Assembly (NCBI GenBank): GCA_030323885.1
Contig: CM059186.1
Span: 165,785,417-165,849,416, forward strand
Source: Branchipolynoe longqiensis
Lineage: Eukaryota; Annelida; Polychaeta; Phyllodocida; Polynoidae
Direction: 5' to 3'
DNA: 64,000 bases
Of the stretch, positions 62,199-64,000 are shown in pieces. Below the pieces are notes generated by a model that saw only the letters and a program-made list of their open reading frames with translations, did not search any database and was not told the origin of the DNA. The translations under genes and the position numbers were made by a program. Position 1 is the stretch's first letter. Every line of letters starts with the position of its first letter.

Positions 62199-62376
62199 CA
62201 GTAAAACCTCGTTAAATCGACCGACCATGGGACCGACGTTAAGTGGTCCATTTATGGAGGTGGTCGGATTAGGAAATTAGAATATGGTTACAATGGTATT
62301 GTTGGGACCCACATATAGCGATCGATATAGGAGAGTGGTCGATCTGTGGAGGTGGTCGGTTAGGGAGGTTTTACTA
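62199..62376. mobile_element. pogo/Tigger-like MITE, copy 2
   Basis: CAGTAAAACCTCGTTAAATC ... GGGAGGTTTTACTA, flanked by TA (62197-62198 and 62377-62378). The interior matches copy 1 (GGTCCATTTA, GATCGATATAGG, GTGGAGGTGGTCGGTTAG). Confidence 0.8.
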
Positions 62377-62734
62377 TACATCCCCTTTGGTATTTATATA
62401 AAAGAAATGCCATTACCATGGAATAACCATCATTAGAGCTTTCTATAATTTTGAATTAATACTCACCAGTTGCATAAACTAAACTATAGCGTGGAAAACA
62501 TTCGGAATAATCCAGCGATGTCAACTCTTTCTTTCTTAGAACATCTTCTTATCCACAAGGCACAGGTAACCAAGACAGTCCATCCACGGCTTAGCTATGT
62601 GGAATCGGATCATTGCATGCGAATATCAGACAGGTACCATACTGTAAGGTTCCAAGCCTACCATTTTTCTTTGCTATATTAGTTGATTAAGCGGAGGAAA
62701 TGTCAACCGCAGACCATTGGTCTTCCTCATTCCA

Positions 62735-62870
62735 CTGCTCCTTGCCCTATCCTAATAATGCCGAGCGCCAGGTTCGGTAGCAACAAGTATATATGTTTAG
62801 GTCATCTGTATGACTCGGCCAGGGTTTGAACCCAAGGGTTCTATTCACACAACTTACCAATACAGCATCG
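62735..62870 (-). mobile_element. SINE-A head-side fragment with alternative 3' end
   Basis: It carries the body start and tRNA B-box side. At the left, TTGGTCTTCCTCATTCCACT replaces the normal body, as in the 205-360 copy. Confidence 0.6.
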
Positions 62871-62899
62871 CGTCGGAGACCATAAAGTGACACAATAAC

Positions 62900-63238
62900 G
62901 TGCAATATCTTCTAATTAATATCTTCGGAGAAAACCTTGCAAATTTGCAAAAAGTGGGTAATTATTCCAGCTACATGTATCCACTTTCCTTCGTGGAACT
63001 TTTACTTGAATACACGGTTGTCTTCTGCCCAAATAAAAAAAGCCAGCACGTTATGAAGTCACCAGAATGTGGTTCCATGACGATTTGTAAAGTATGTTTG
63101 CGTGTGTGCAATAACTCTTTTAAAGAATACTTTGTTAAAAGACATAATTTTGCATATGGTTCAATGACGATTTGCAAAGGACGTTTGCGCAATTGCAATA
63201 ACCCTTTTCTTTTTAAGAATAATTTTGCATATATGTAG
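62900..63238 (+). CDS. candidate 112-codon AT-rich ORF with in-frame duplication
   Basis: Open from ATG to TAG in AT-rich unique DNA. The last part contains two copies of a 29-codon unit starting GSMTICK (from 63071 and 63158, 87 bases apart), each continuing LR-x-CNN-x-F and ending NFAY. Keeping the frame and the cysteines is suggestive but not proof. No signal peptide, known domain or splice context was found, and a chance duplication of 87 bases is possible. Confidence 0.28.
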   Translation: MQYLLINIFGENLANLQKVGNYSSYMYPLSFVELLLEYTVVFCPNKKSQHVMKSPECGSMTICKVCLRVCNNSFKEYFVKRHNFAYGSMTICKGRLRNCNNPFLFKNNFAYM

Positions 63239-63361
63239 ACATCATCATAACAGTCCGCAGGAGTGGGCGGAGTGCTTTCAAATGGACCTCAGCGTTTCAG
63301 TTTTGAATGAAGCAAAATAAGTTGGTAAAATCATTATTTTCTCGATCGTTATATGTCGGTG

Positions 63362-63690
63362 AGACCGGGCGTTGTGGCGCAATCGGTAGAGCGCAGGATT
63401 CTCGTGTGGAAGATCGGGAGTTCGAATCCCAACCGAGTCAAACAGATGACTTATTGATACTTGTCACTACCTGCCTGGCGCTCAACATTATTAGGATAGG
63501 GCAAGGACTGGTTAGCATGGTTAGCACTGGATAATGTGACTGTGTGGGATATCGGGTCATGGTAACGGTGACCTGGTCTCCCAGTGGGGCAGCACTGTAA
63601 GGTCACAATGAGTGTGCACTGTCACACGTCAGTGCCCGTCCTGATATGACCTTAGATGTTGCTAAGACATACAACAATGACAAAGAAACA
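63362..63690 (+). mobile_element. SINE-A, full length, TGGCGCAATCGG head
   Basis: Head ACCGGGCGTTGTGGCGCAAT with CGGTAGAGCGCAGG and B box GGAGTTCGAATCC is the best-preserved tRNA-like promoter in the window. Body and tail follow. Flanking TTATATG on both sides (63349-63355 and about 63693-63699) may be a short target duplication. Confidence 0.88.
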
Positions 63691-63866
63691 AACTTATATG
63701 CCAGTGGCAGACTTTCCATCGAATGATCTTTGACATGAAACACAGAAAATCCGACTGAAGCGGTTGGATTCAGACGGTGATCATGAAAGGGACATCGAAG
63801 GGAGGGGGAAACAACAGGCAAAACAGCGTATTGATGTCAACAAAATTTACGGATATCATTACGCAG

Positions 63867-64000
63867 ATGCCTGAACCGTCTAGTACTACCGCACAAAGGC
63901 AGTCAGTCTGCCTACGGGTGCTGCCACAGGTGGGGAAGCAGCAAATCAAAGTGGCAGCTGGAGGCCGCCAACACTTTGATGCACATGTGTCATGTCATCT
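63867..64000 (+). CDS. open frame running off the window edge
   Basis: ATG at 63867 opens MPEPSSTTAQRQSVCLRVLP and GRQHFDAHVSCHL to the last base without a stop. It follows TTACGCAG, which could be an acceptor. At 44 codons it may equally be chance. The sequence beyond the window would decide. Confidence 0.22.
   Translation, partial: MPEPSSTTAQRQSVCLRVLPQVGKQQIKVAAGGRQHFDAHVSCH

Noticed and set aside
1..64000. CRISPR arrays or bacterial genes among the tandem repeats
   Set aside because: Repeat units are contiguous or near-contiguous without unique spacers, and the SINEs, LINE and microsatellites show animal nuclear DNA.

Overview
The window looks like non-coding, repeat-rich nuclear DNA of an invertebrate animal, most likely a mollusc and probably a gastropod. 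Four observations point that way. There is no operon-like gene packing. Apparent coding is limited to short, exon-sized pieces. The 64 kb carries about 26 copies of one tRNA-derived SINE (called SINE-A here). A second SINE at 22615-22950, with a GTCGTTAAATAAAA-type 3' end, resembles SINEs I know from mollusc genomes; this is from memory, not a search. No complete protein-coding gene could be identified. No rRNA, functional tRNA or CRISPR was seen.

Layout. 0-8.5 kb: a 17-bp minisatellite interrupted by a 5'-truncated I/Nimb-like LINE (RNase H plus C-terminal zinc knuckle, killed by one CGA-to-TGA stop), then SINE-A copies, fragments of a terminal-inverted-repeat element (MITE-D) and an 84-bp minisatellite. 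8.6-16.9 kb: almost entirely tandem, strand-asymmetric repeats (95-bp, 8-bp and 47-bp arrays, C-rich tracts), plus a conserved-looking SOX/POU/homeodomain cluster at 15.99-16.11 kb. 17-24 kb: a 38-bp minisatellite whose interruption holds a Cys-rich candidate exon, four tandem CTCF-like sites, GGTGAG and GGGGTGT arrays and two SINE families. 25-36 kb: transposable elements, a large inverted-repeat element, a GTGT minisatellite, and GA- and C-rich tracts. 36.8-38.1 kb: a 22-bp array in which each unit can form a G-quadruplex. 38-50 kb: MITEs, SINEs, a MITE with 9-bp target duplications that carries a YY1-like motif and is itself split by a 107-bp hairpin element, and one well-bounded candidate exon (40.10-40.18 kb). 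50.2-50.6 kb: a CpG-rich ETS/YY1 promoter-like block with short candidate first exons on both strands. 51-64 kb: more SINE-A (several with exact target duplications), pogo-like MITEs, nested insertions, candidate exons near 54.3 and 58.5 kb, and a ZNF143-like site.

The recurring theme is retroposition and nested transposition into tandem arrays. Target-site duplications let several insertions be ordered in time. The candidate exons are short and unidentified. They rest on open frames, splice-like signals and codon character only, and several have alternative frames on the other strand, so their confidence is kept low.
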